A DNA stretch of 7,946 nt from Ruminococcus sp. GTDB lineage: Bacteria; Bacillota; Clostridia; Oscillospirales; Ruminococcaceae. This document shows, one piece after another, positions 1-4,389 of this stretch. The stretch is from assembly GCA_017961625.1 (NCBI GenBank), contig JAGCWY010000068.1, positions 1-7,946 of the forward strand, given 5' to 3'. Position 1 is the first letter of the stretch, and each line of letters begins with the position of its first letter. A model generated the notes under the pieces. It saw only the letters and a list, made by a program, of their open reading frames with translations. It searched no databases and was not told the origin of the DNA. Position numbers and translations under genes: made by a program.

Positions 1-238
1 CACCGTCTATGCCGACGATAACAGCAGGACCGAGTATACCGACACCTGCAACAGTCGAAGCGGAGAGATTGACCGTCATTCCTTTCAGCAGTCCTTCCTC
101 GTTGACTATCATCGCGACCTTCTGCGGTACGAGCGTGAGGCGCTCGATGTAACCCTCGACTTCCTTCTGCAAGGCTTCAAGCGTGTTGTCAATATCTATC
201 TCTGATACTGTCACGCCTACGAGTTTCAGTGCTTTCAT
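1..238 (-). CDS. DUF3846 domain protein, C-terminus cut by the window edge
   Basis: An open frame runs from ATG at 236-238 leftward to the edge with no stop, giving 79 codons. It begins MKALKLVGVTVSEIDIDNTL and continues with ALQKEVEGYIERL, VAMIVNEEGLLKGMTVN and GPAVIVGIDG. This order (IDNTLEALQ, GYIE, NEEGLLKG, then a G-x-VIVG strand) is the pattern I know for DUF3846, a small family of phages, plasmids and conjugative elements whose biochemical role is not established. The start overlaps the upstream gene's stop as ATGA, so translation is probably coupled and the gene belongs to the leftward early operon. The missing C-terminus should be short, because members are usually about 100-130 residues. 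Family call is fairly sure; function unknown. Confidence 0.8.
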   Translation of the reverse strand, partial: MKALKLVGVTVSEIDIDNTLEALQKEVEGYIERLTLVPQKVAMIVNEEGLLKGMTVNLSASTVAGVGILGPAVIVGIDG

Positions 239-597
239 TCGTCGCTCCTTCCTGTAAGCATATCAATCATCTTCGTGAGCTCAGCCTTGAGATAGTTGAT
301 TTCATCATCAATGCCAGCTCTCTGTCTCACTAAGCTGTCAATGCGTTCGTTCAGCTCTGCGAGTGGAGACTTTTTCTCTGCGTTCGCAGGCTTCTTGTGT
401 GGCTTGTGCTTAACGCCGTGAGGGATGCGGGGCTTCGCAGCGCCCTTCAAGCTCCGCAGGTCAACGCCCTGAGCCTTGAGTATGTCCTTGATTTTCTCCT
501 CTGAACAGCAGTTCAGGTCAGCACATATCGTTATCTGTCCGCGCTGGTCCTTCGCCTGCATAACGTTCATTACTACTTCGCCATCTGTCATTTGCAT
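235..597 (-). CDS. Early-operon hypothetical protein with basic linker and coiled-coil C-terminus
   Basis: This 120-residue protein has no function I can name. I start it at the ATG at 595-597 rather than the one at 610-612, because GGAGGG lies eight to nine bases before the former and would itself be coding in the longer version. Residues 1-50 look like a small alpha/beta or helical domain with QITICADLNCC followed by EEKIKDILKAQGVDL. Residues 51-76 are a Lys/His/Pro-rich linker (GVKHKPHKKP). Residues 79-114 are a strong amphipathic helix with heptad leucines and isoleucines, likely a coiled coil for oligomerisation. It overlaps the upstream membrane-protein gene by ten bases and the DUF3846 gene by four, so it sits inside one early transcript. 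Confidence 0.72.
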   Translation of the reverse strand: MQMTDGEVVMNVMQAKDQRGQITICADLNCCSEEKIKDILKAQGVDLRSLKGAAKPRIPHGVKHKPHKKPANAEKKSPLAELNERIDSLVRQRAGIDDEINYLKAELTKMIDMLTGRSDE

Positions 598-791
598 ATT
601 ATTTCCCTCCATAACTGTTCTCTGTTCTGCTTGATTGTGGCTGCTCGCCGTGTCCGAGCATACGCCGCTTGTCTGAATGCCTCTCTGCGTTCCTCTGACT
701 TTCGCTCTTCAAGGTCTATCGCCTCGGAAAGTGATACCAAAAAGAGATACACACTTAAAAAAAGCCCGATAGATGATAACGTTTCAAACAT
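588..791 (-). CDS. Small single-pass membrane protein
   Basis: This is a 67-residue protein. Residues 4-24 (TLSSIGLFLSVYLFLVSL and following) form one hydrophobic segment. The rest is a highly charged helix rich in Arg, Glu and Lys (ERKSEERREAFRQAAYARTR), so the tail probably lies in the cytoplasm. AAAGGAG lies eight bases before the ATG at 789-791, which supports translation. The preceding HTH gene ends in this binding site, so the two are coupled. I do not recognise the family. Its place in the early operon beside regulators would suit a small host-takeover or membrane-associated phage protein, but that is inference. Confidence 0.65.
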   Translation of the reverse strand: MFETLSSIGLFLSVYLFLVSLSEAIDLEERKSEERREAFRQAAYARTRRAATIKQNREQLWREIICK

Positions 792-794
792 TTT

Positions 795-1043
795 TCATTC
801 TCCTTTCAACTTAAGCCTGCCTCCCATGAACTCAGATATATCTATCTTCGCTTGACGGCAGAGCCTATATATTTCTTTGTACGTGAATGTCTCAGGCTTC
901 TGTCTTCGTCTGCTGTACGCAGCCGCCGAGATTCCTGCGACCTGGCTCATCTCCTTGCATGACCTTCCGCATTCCAAAAGCCTGAGATTCTCAGAGAGCC
1001 GTGCGAGGTCTCTGTCTGTTTCTGATAGATACGTCTTAGGCAT
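795..1043 (-). CDS. Small HTH DNA-binding protein of the early operon
   Basis: This is an 82-residue protein. The central part (about residues 28-48, SCKEMSQVAGISAAAYSRR) has the A-x-x-x-G-I/V-S spacing of a helix-turn-helix, with the recognition helix ending in Arg residues. The C-terminus (YKEIYRLCRQAKIDISEFMG) resembles the helix that follows the HTH in Cro/C1-type proteins. A purine-rich GGGGGAG lies six bases before the ATG, and only three bases separate it from the cro-like gene. As the second regulator behind the leftward promoter it could be a Cro/CII-type or excisionase-type protein; the sequence alone does not decide. Confidence 0.75.
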   Translation of the reverse strand: MPKTYLSETDRDLARLSENLRLLECGRSCKEMSQVAGISAAAYSRRRQKPETFTYKEIYRLCRQAKIDISEFMGGRLKLKGE

Positions 1044-1046
1044 AGC

Positions 1047-1286
1047 TTACTCCCCCTGCTCGATTTCCCTATTTAGGGATTCTGTGCCAAAAAAAATATC
1101 GCAAATCTCAGAATTATCTATACTCAGCACAGCTCGAGTTCTATCGACTTCATCTATAGTAAACGGCCTTTCACCATTAAGACGTGAAGTCAGCGAATTC
1201 TGCGATATGCCAATCAATTTGGCATATTCGCCCTGAGTATATCCAGCTCTGATAATTGCGGCTCTTAAAAGATTCGGTTGTAACAT
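1047..1286 (-). CDS. Cro-like XRE-family regulator, first gene of the early operon
   Basis: This 79-residue protein starts at the ATG at 1284-1286. A longer in-frame version from 1343 would include the promoter and the ribosome binding site, whereas GGGAGGGG lies about six bases before the chosen ATG. Residues 17-38 (TQGEYAKLIGISQNSLTSRL) are a textbook XRE/Cro helix-turn-helix. The rest (FTIDEVDRTRAVLSI) is the usual closing helix pair of the five-helix fold, with no C-terminal effector domain. It is transcribed away from the CI-like repressor from a promoter flanked by shared operators, the position of cro in lambdoid-type switches. It probably represses the repressor promoter during lytic growth. 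The role is inferred from position. Confidence 0.82.
   Translation of the reverse strand: MLQPNLLRAAIIRAGYTQGEYAKLIGISQNSLTSRLNGERPFTIDEVDRTRAVLSIDNSEICDIFFGTESLNREIEQGE
1066..1079. promoter_or_regulatory. Candidate fourth operator inside the cro-like gene
   Basis: TCCCTATTTAGGGA is a perfect inverted repeat (six-base arms, two-base centre). It keeps the TCCC-N6-GGGA architecture of the operators at 1303 and 1357. It lies in the last codons of the cro-like gene, so it could serve as a downstream roadblock or looping site, or be a coincidence of codon use. Confidence 0.4.
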
Positions 1287-1302
1287 TATGCCCCTCCCTT
1301 CT

Positions 1303-1316
1303 TCCCTTTTTCGGGA
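1303..1316. promoter_or_regulatory. Operator O1
   Basis: TCCCTTTTTCGGGA has matching four-base arms and shares 13 identical bases with O2. It lies just downstream of the predicted start of the leftward transcript and just upstream of the cro-like ribosome binding site, where a bound repressor would block elongation or initiation. The binding protein (CI-like, Cro-like or both) is inferred. Confidence 0.6.
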
Positions 1317-1328
1317 TTTGTTAATTAC

Positions 1329-1357
1329 ATAATAACACATCATTTTTGATTTGTCAA
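1329..1357 (-). promoter_or_regulatory. Leftward early promoter (PR-like)
   Basis: On the minus strand TTGACA (1357-1352) and TATTAT (1334-1329) are separated by exactly 17 bases. That is a consensus -35 box and a near-consensus -10 box. It drives the cro-like gene and the early operon. O2 abuts the -35 box and O1 lies just past the expected start point near 1322, so repressor should silence it. Confidence 0.8.
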
Positions 1358-1370
1358 CCCTTTTTCGGGA
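1357..1370. promoter_or_regulatory. Operator O2
   Basis: ACCCTTTTTCGGGA shares the 13-base core CCCTTTTTCGGGA with O1. It touches the -35 box of the leftward promoter. Its position between the two divergent promoters would let one dimer influence both. Confidence 0.6.
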
Positions 1371-1397
1371 AATTTTCTAAATAAATTATGAAAACTA

Positions 1398-1411
1398 TTG
1401 CATTTTCGGGA
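1398..1411. promoter_or_regulatory. Operator O3, degenerate half
   Basis: TTGCATTTTCGGGA keeps the TTTTCGGGA half of O1 and O2, but its other arm is replaced by the -35 box of the repressor promoter. A weaker site overlapping the repressor's own promoter is what negative autoregulation, or Cro-mediated shut-off, would need. Confidence 0.5.
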
Positions 1412-1426
1412 ATTTGGTGATATAAT
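1398..1426 (+). promoter_or_regulatory. Repressor promoter (PRM-like)
   Basis: TTGCAT (1398-1403) and a perfect TATAAT (1421-1426) are spaced by 17 bases. It faces away from the leftward promoter and leads into the repressor gene, with a start point near 1433. O3 covers its -35 box and the start of the spacer. Confidence 0.8.
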
Positions 1427-1458
1427 AAGCATACACTACTTAAAGGAGGTGTTCCTTA

Positions 1459-1842
1459 ATGGCTAAAACATTAACAGATTTTGAAAGAATGCAAATTGAA
1501 GATGATATTAAAATATTAATGGCTGAACGCAGGCGGAGATTAAACGAAGTTATGCAAGACAAGCATATAACTTTAGTCGAACTTGAAAAGCTTACAGGTG
1601 TTGCAAAGTCTTCTATTCAACGATATCTTACTGGTGAGACCACAAAGATACCGATTGACTTTTTTGAAAAATTTGCAATGGTAACAAATACTCCGCTCGA
1701 TTATGTCACTTGCTACGACAAACAAAAAAACACCTCGATAGGCGAATACCGAGGCGAATTTGAAGATTTATTAGCTTCGTTAAATGAACAACAACGTGAA
1801 CAGGTAAAGCAGTATGCCAGATTTATTTCGGGAAGTAAATAG
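1459..1842 (+). CDS. CI-like XRE-family repressor without protease domain
   Basis: This is a 127-residue protein. Residues 37-59 (ITLVELEKLTGVAKSSIQRY) form an XRE helix-turn-helix. The following part (IPIDFFEKFAMVTNTPLDYV) is the closing helices and the typical dimer-side 'LDYV' turn of these repressors. Residues 100-124 (FEDLLASLNEQQREQVKQYA) form a C-terminal helix. There is no S24/LexA-type Ala-Gly cleavage site or Ser-Lys domain, so RecA-stimulated self-cleavage is not expected. AAAGGAGGTG precedes the ATG at good spacing. It lies behind its own promoter and opposite the cro-like gene, so it is the probable lysogeny repressor binding the TCCC-N6-GGGA operators. The gene is A/T-rich relative to the early operon. 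Confidence 0.85.
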   Translation: MAKTLTDFERMQIEDDIKILMAERRRRLNEVMQDKHITLVELEKLTGVAKSSIQRYLTGETTKIPIDFFEKFAMVTNTPLDYVTCYDKQKNTSIGEYRGEFEDLLASLNEQQREQVKQYARFISGSK

Positions 1843-1897
1843 CTCCTGCTTCAATAAGTAAATCAATAATATACTGTATTTCCTCTTCTTTTGACAT
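1823..1897 (-). CDS. Possible 24-residue antisense micro-ORF
   Basis: A short frame begins with ATG at 1895-1897 and ends at TAA 1823-1825, overlapping the end of the repressor gene in the opposite direction. The peptide is MSKEEEIQYIIDLLIEAG followed by AIYFPK: a charged start and one amphipathic helix. AAAGGA lies about ten bases before the ATG. A possible minus-strand promoter lies beyond the hairpin (TTGTAA, 18 bases, TATACT near 2033-2004). Conservation is unknown and the frame may be chance. Confidence 0.25.
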   Translation of the reverse strand: MSKEEEIQYIIDLLIEAGAIYFPK

Positions 1898-1923
1898 ATT
1901 TCGCACATCCTTTAAAAAAATAA

Positions 1924-1993
1924 AAAAAGCCGCTATTAGTAAGACGTTTGGAGGTTAAGGATTCCATATAGTGTTGAGACTTAGCGGCTTTTT
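1924..1993. terminator. Large-loop hairpin, probable bidirectional terminator after the repressor gene
   Basis: AAAAAGCCGCTA (1924-1935) pairs perfectly with TAGCGGCTTTTT (1982-1993), giving a 12-bp stem ending in a T-run on the plus strand and, by symmetry, on the minus strand. The enclosed 46 bases can form a smaller hairpin (TGGA 1949-1952 with TCCA 1963-1966). It would separate repressor transcription from the next gene. The unusually long apical region leaves open that it is a structured small RNA. Confidence 0.55.
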
Positions 1994-1996
1994 CTG

Positions 1997-2014
1997 TACT
2001 TAGTATACCAAGTA
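1997..2014. promoter_or_regulatory. 18-bp near-perfect palindrome, candidate operator
   Basis: TACTTAGTATACCAAGTA is symmetric at 16 of 18 positions around GTATAC. It lies between the hairpin after the repressor gene and the HTH/coiled-coil gene, and overlaps the place where the -35 box of the plus-strand promoter would be. It is unlike the TCCC-N6-GGGA operators, so it may be the site of a different regulator, possibly the downstream HTH protein acting on itself. Confidence 0.5.
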
Positions 2015-2026
2015 AATAGGTATAAT
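1998..2026 (+). promoter_or_regulatory. Candidate promoter for the HTH/coiled-coil, Ltp-like and integrase genes
   Basis: A perfect TATAAT lies at 2021-2026, but the -35 position (1998-2003, ACTTAG) is poor and falls within the 18-bp palindrome. A weaker alternative is TACAAT at 2054-2059 with AAGACA at 2030-2035. A promoter is needed here because the hairpin upstream should end repressor transcription. Confidence 0.4.
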
Positions 2027-2079
2027 TACAAGACAACCAAAGTATTATTTTAGTACAATAAAAGGAGGCCAAGAGGCCA

Positions 2080-2541
2080 ATGGAAGTAACAACACTCAAG
2101 AAAGACACTGTTGAAAGACTCCGAAAAGTCAAAAAAGAAAAGGAACTAACTGTTTCATCAATTCTTGATATGCTCGAAAAGAAAGGTTATTATCTATCAG
2201 AAAACACTGTAAAACGAGTATTTTCTGAGAATGCAGACCCTGCAAGTTTCAAATACCGTGACACTATTGTTCCTTTGGCTGATGTTCTCCTTGACTTCTA
2301 TGAAGACCAGAGCGGAACTGATGAAGTAGCTGCCCTGAAAGCCATGATTCGTGATAAGAATATGACAATATCAATATTAGTTTGTAAGAACGATGAGCTA
2401 AGATCTGACTATGATAAAAGAATAGCTCATCTCCAGAAGCAGATTGAGAGCCTTGAAAAACATCTCGAATGGAGAGAAAAGGTAGTTGAACGGAAAGATA
2501 CAGTAATCGAGAAGTTAATTAATAAAGTGACAGGAGAGTGA
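2080..2541 (+). CDS. HTH/coiled-coil protein of the lysogeny module
   Basis: This is a 153-residue protein. Residues 22-48 (ELTVSSILDMLEKKGYYLS then ENTVKRVF) look like a helix-turn-helix with a recognition helix of the 'S-x-x-TV-x-RVF' type. Residues 56-74 (SFKYRDTIVPLADVLLDFY) are a conserved-looking linker. Residues 83-150 form a long charged coiled coil (YDKRIAHLQKQIESLEKHLE and beyond). I recall similar proteins from Clostridial prophages and integrative elements, where they are annotated only as transcriptional regulators. AGGAGG lies eleven bases before the ATG, and between them the tandem GGCCAAGAGGCCAA could fold over the site. The next gene follows after four bases. DNA binding is likely; its target is unknown, though the palindrome at 1997 is an obvious candidate. 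Confidence 0.72.
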   Translation: MEVTTLKKDTVERLRKVKKEKELTVSSILDMLEKKGYYLSENTVKRVFSENADPASFKYRDTIVPLADVLLDFYEDQSGTDEVAALKAMIRDKNMTISILVCKNDELRSDYDKRIAHLQKQIESLEKHLEWREKVVERKDTVIEKLINKVTGE

Positions 2542-2545
2542 TTTT

Positions 2546-3097
2546 ATGGGTAGAAAGCAAGCTCAAAATTATGTATATGAGGATAATCCAAATCCTAAAT
2601 TTTGCAAAAAATGCCGCTATTGTAAACAAATAATAGATAAAAAAGCATCAGTATGCCCTTTCTGTAATAGAGCACAGCCAATAATTCCGCCCTGGGTATG
2701 TATTATTATTCTTCTCGCTATCGCTTCAATGTGTTGCTGTTTCTTTAAGCCTGGTGGAAATAAAGAAGATGAAGATAATAATAGTAGCATTTCTGAAACA
2801 AGAGTAGATTATGATTCACTGTCTCGTGAAGAACAGGCAGCTGAATCAGCAAAAATATTCTTGAATGCTCTTCCATATTCTCGTTCATCTATGATTAGTC
2901 AACTAGAACTAGACGGTTTTACACACGAAGAAAGTGAATACGGAGCTGATCATTGTGGTGCTAACTATAATGAAGAAGCAGTTGAAGCTGCTAAATTCTA
3001 CTCATACGAAAGCAGAGATAAAATAACTGAATACTTAAAAGACGAAGGCTTTACAGATGAACAAATACAATATGCATTATCCGCTGTAAATAAGTGA
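2546..3097 (+). CDS. Zinc-ribbon, transmembrane, Ltp-repeat protein; candidate superinfection-exclusion factor
   Basis: This is a 183-residue protein with three parts. Residues 23-40 are a zinc ribbon, CRYC-x10-CPFC, with an extra Cys20. Residues 46-67 are a hydrophobic segment (PPWVCIIILLAIASMCCCFF), followed by an acidic low-complexity linker. Residues 95-183 carry two copies of the Ltp-type repeat: AESAKIFLNALPYSRSSMIS, QLELDGFTHEESEYGAD, then EEAVEAAKFY, DKITEYLKDEGFTDEQIQYA. This is the 'host cell surface-exposed lipoprotein' (Ltp) domain. Ltp of Streptococcus thermophilus phage TP-J34 blocks DNA injection by related phages and is encoded in the lysogeny module, as here. Unlike Ltp there is no lipobox signal peptide; the membrane segment appears to replace it, leaving the ribbon in the cytoplasm if the repeats face outward. 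The gene is A/T-rich and may be a moron. Domain call good; exclusion role inferred. Confidence 0.72.
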   Translation: MGRKQAQNYVYEDNPNPKFCKKCRYCKQIIDKKASVCPFCNRAQPIIPPWVCIIILLAIASMCCCFFKPGGNKEDEDNNSSISETRVDYDSLSREEQAAESAKIFLNALPYSRSSMISQLELDGFTHEESEYGADHCGANYNEEAVEAAKFYSYESRDKITEYLKDEGFTDEQIQYALSAVNK

Positions 3098-3106
3098 GGT
3101 GATTCC

Positions 3107-4132
3107 ATGAAAGCCCACCGCCTCCCCTCCGGCTCCTGGCGAGTCAAGGTCCAGGTAAACGGCAAGAGTTACTCCGTGACCGAGAGCACCGAAGACGAAG
3201 CTATCTATCAGGCAATGCTTATCAAGACCGGCAGAGTCAAGTTAGATGCTCCAGCTCAGACCGTCGGAGACTGCCTCGATGAGTACATCCGCTCAAAGGA
3301 GAATGTTCTCTCGCCTAAGACTATATATGTATACAAGCAGATTCGGAGCATCCACCTTGCCGAGATTGCTGACATTCCTGTTTCCGAGTTGACAAATCCT
3401 CAGATACAAGCTATGGTGAATAAGCTCGCTCTGCGAAAATCACCGAAGACAGTACACAACGCTCACAGCCTGCTTGTTTCAGTGCTCACCATATACGCGC
3501 CAGAGCTGAGAGTGCATACCACGCTCCCTAAGATTCCGAAAAAAATAAAACAGCTTCCATCTGCTGAAGAGCTGATGAAAGCTATTATAGGCAGTGATAT
3601 CGAGCTTCCCTGTCTGCTCGCTCTCTGGCTCGGTCTCAGATTGTCGGAGATCAGAGGAGCGAAGAAGTCAGACATCACAGACGGAGTGCTGCTTATACAT
3701 GATACTATTATCACTGTAGGCGGCAAGCACATCGAGAAGCATAACACCAAAACCGCAGAGAGCACACGCCTCCTTGTGCTCCCAGAGCATCTACAATCAC
3801 TTATAAGCGCCCTTCCAGAAGACCAAGACTATTTGACCTTGCTGTCAGGGCAGGCCATTTACAAGCGATTTAAGAGACTTCTGAGAGATAACAACCTTCC
3901 TGATATGACCTTCCACGATTTACGCCACATGAACGCATCAGTTATGCTGGCTCTCGGAATCCCTGATAAATATGCGATGGAACGAGGAGGCTGGAGCTCT
4001 GATAAGGTTATGAAGTCAGTCTATCAGCACACCTTTACATCTGAACGGCAAAAGGTTGACGCTATGATAGACGATTATTTCAACGATATACTTTCCACGA
4101 AAGTTTCCACAAATAATCAGGAAAGCCGATAA
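3107..4132 (+). CDS. int: Tyrosine-family phage integrase
   Basis: This is a 341-residue site-specific recombinase. Residues 1-45 (RLPSGSWRVKVQVNGKSYSV) match the three-stranded arm-type DNA-binding domain of phage integrases. Residues 50-135 are the helical core-binding domain. The catalytic domain has Arg178 (LGLRLSEIRG), the beta-hairpin Lys215 (NTKTAESTRLLVLP), His270-x-x-Arg273 (FHDLRH), Trp296 in place of the second His (RGGWSSDKV), and the nucleophile Tyr306 (SVYQH). All key residues are present, so the enzyme should be active. GTGAGGTGATT precedes the ATG, nine bases after the Ltp-like gene. The last codons contain the 19-bp arm-type repeat, and the att core starts 24 bases after the stop, the standard int-attP arrangement. 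Its G/C-richer composition contrasts with the three genes before it. Confidence 0.95.
   Translation: MKAHRLPSGSWRVKVQVNGKSYSVTESTEDEAIYQAMLIKTGRVKLDAPAQTVGDCLDEYIRSKENVLSPKTIYVYKQIRSIHLAEIADIPVSELTNPQIQAMVNKLALRKSPKTVHNAHSLLVSVLTIYAPELRVHTTLPKIPKKIKQLPSAEELMKAIIGSDIELPCLLALWLGLRLSEIRGAKKSDITDGVLLIHDTIITVGGKHIEKHNTKTAESTRLLVLPEHLQSLISALPEDQDYLTLLSGQAIYKRFKRLLRDNNLPDMTFHDLRHMNASVMLALGIPDKYAMERGGWSSDKVMKSVYQHTFTSERQKVDAMIDDYFNDILSTKVSTNNQESR
4092..4110 (+). repeat. Left copy of 19-bp direct repeat, candidate integrase arm site
   Basis: TTTCCACGAAAGTTTCCAC lies inside the end of the integrase gene. It contains TTTCCAC twice with a 12-base period and recurs identically at 4310-4328, on the other side of the att core. 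Paired short direct repeats of this kind are typical binding sites for the N-terminal domain of phage integrases. Confidence 0.65.
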
Positions 4133-4156
4133 ATAGATAGTTTTTAGCATTTTACA

Positions 4157-4184
4157 GCGGGTTCGACCCCCGTTATCTGCTCCA
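4157..4184 (+). other. attP core: 3' end of a tRNA (probably tRNA-Gly)
   Basis: GCGGG, TTCGACC and CCCGT (4157-4173) form a complete T-arm with the conserved TTCGA loop. They are followed by TATCTGC, discriminator T and CCA (4174-4184), the 3' half of an acceptor stem. The bases before 4157 cannot be read as a D-arm or anticodon arm, so this is a fragment, not a gene. Phages that insert into tRNA genes carry this piece so the gene is restored. The acceptor TATCTGC with T73 fits tRNA-Gly in Clostridia as I recall it; tRNA-Thr also uses T73. The identity segment may extend beyond these bounds. Confidence 0.75.
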
Positions 4185-4190
4185 AATCAA

Positions 4191-4235
4191 AATAAGCCGA
4201 TATGCGGACATTTAACCGTATATCGGCTTATTTTT
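4191..4235. terminator. Strong hairpin terminator next to the att core
   Basis: AATAAGCCGATATGCGG pairs with CCGTATATCGGCTTATT over 17 positions with one G-U, around the loop ACATTTAA, followed by T5. It can stop integrase transcription on the plus strand, and its mirror image is flanked by A/T for the minus strand. It may have been picked up from the host, where it would terminate the tRNA gene. Confidence 0.75.
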
Positions 4236-4247
4236 CGGCTTTTGTTT

Positions 4248-4263
4248 GTTTCATATTTGAAAC
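4248..4263. repeat. 16-bp palindrome, copy A, in the right arm of attP
   Basis: GTTTCATATTTGAAAC has perfect six-base arms and a four-base centre. Copy B follows exactly 20 bases later on the same helical face, which suggests cooperative binding of a dimeric protein such as an excisionase, a regulator or a host factor. Confidence 0.55.
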
Positions 4264-4267
4264 AGCC

Positions 4268-4283
4268 GTTTCATTTTTGAAAC
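4268..4283. repeat. 16-bp palindrome, copy B, in the right arm of attP
   Basis: GTTTCATTTTTGAAAC differs from copy A only in the centre (TTTT for TATT) and has identical perfect arms. It lies between copy A and the right integrase arm repeat. Confidence 0.55.
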
Positions 4284-4309
4284 GAAAAATAGCCTTTTCG
4301 AGACAAGAG

Positions 4310-4328
4310 TTTCCACGAAAGTTTCCAC
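4310..4328 (+). repeat. Right copy of 19-bp direct repeat, candidate integrase arm site
   Basis: This is identical in sequence and orientation to 4092-4110, and is non-coding here. Having arm sites on both sides of the core marks the region as a whole attP. Confidence 0.65.
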
Positions 4329-4357
4329 GGAATTATCTTTCTTCTGAATTAGACACG

Positions 4358-4389
4358 AAATCCCCTGCCATAAGACAGGGGATTTTTTT
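4358..4389. terminator. Terminator between attP and the minus-strand genes
   Basis: AAATCCCCTG (4358-4367) pairs with CAGGGGATTT (4376-4385) around an eight-base loop, with a T7 run at 4383-4389 on the plus strand. It begins immediately after the stop codon of the RG-rich protein gene, so it also closes the minus-strand operon, although the T-run on that strand is only three bases. Confidence 0.75.

Noticed and set aside
592..855. Plus-strand frame of 87 codons opposite the small membrane protein
   Set aside because: It overlaps three minus-strand genes in a coherent operon and lacks a supported start.
877..1236. Plus-strand frame of 119 codons opposite the two HTH genes
   Set aside because: The opposite strand encodes two HTH proteins with good binding sites and tight operon spacing; this frame has no family resemblance.
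1826..1834. A further operator (TTTCGGGAA) near the end of the repressor gene
   Set aside because: Only one half-site is present with no opposing TCCC arm, and it fits ordinary coding sequence.
1863..2132. Minus-strand frame of 89 codons between the repressor and the HTH/coiled-coil gene
   Set aside because: It spans the hairpin, the 18-bp palindrome and the promoter and overlaps the start of a well-supported plus-strand gene.
3463..3765. Minus-strand frame of 100 codons within the integrase gene
   Set aside because: It is fully contained in the integrase, whose catalytic residues are all present.
4157..4184. A complete tRNA gene
   Set aside because: Only the T-arm and 3' acceptor half are present; the bases upstream cannot form the D-arm, the anticodon arm or the 5' acceptor strand.
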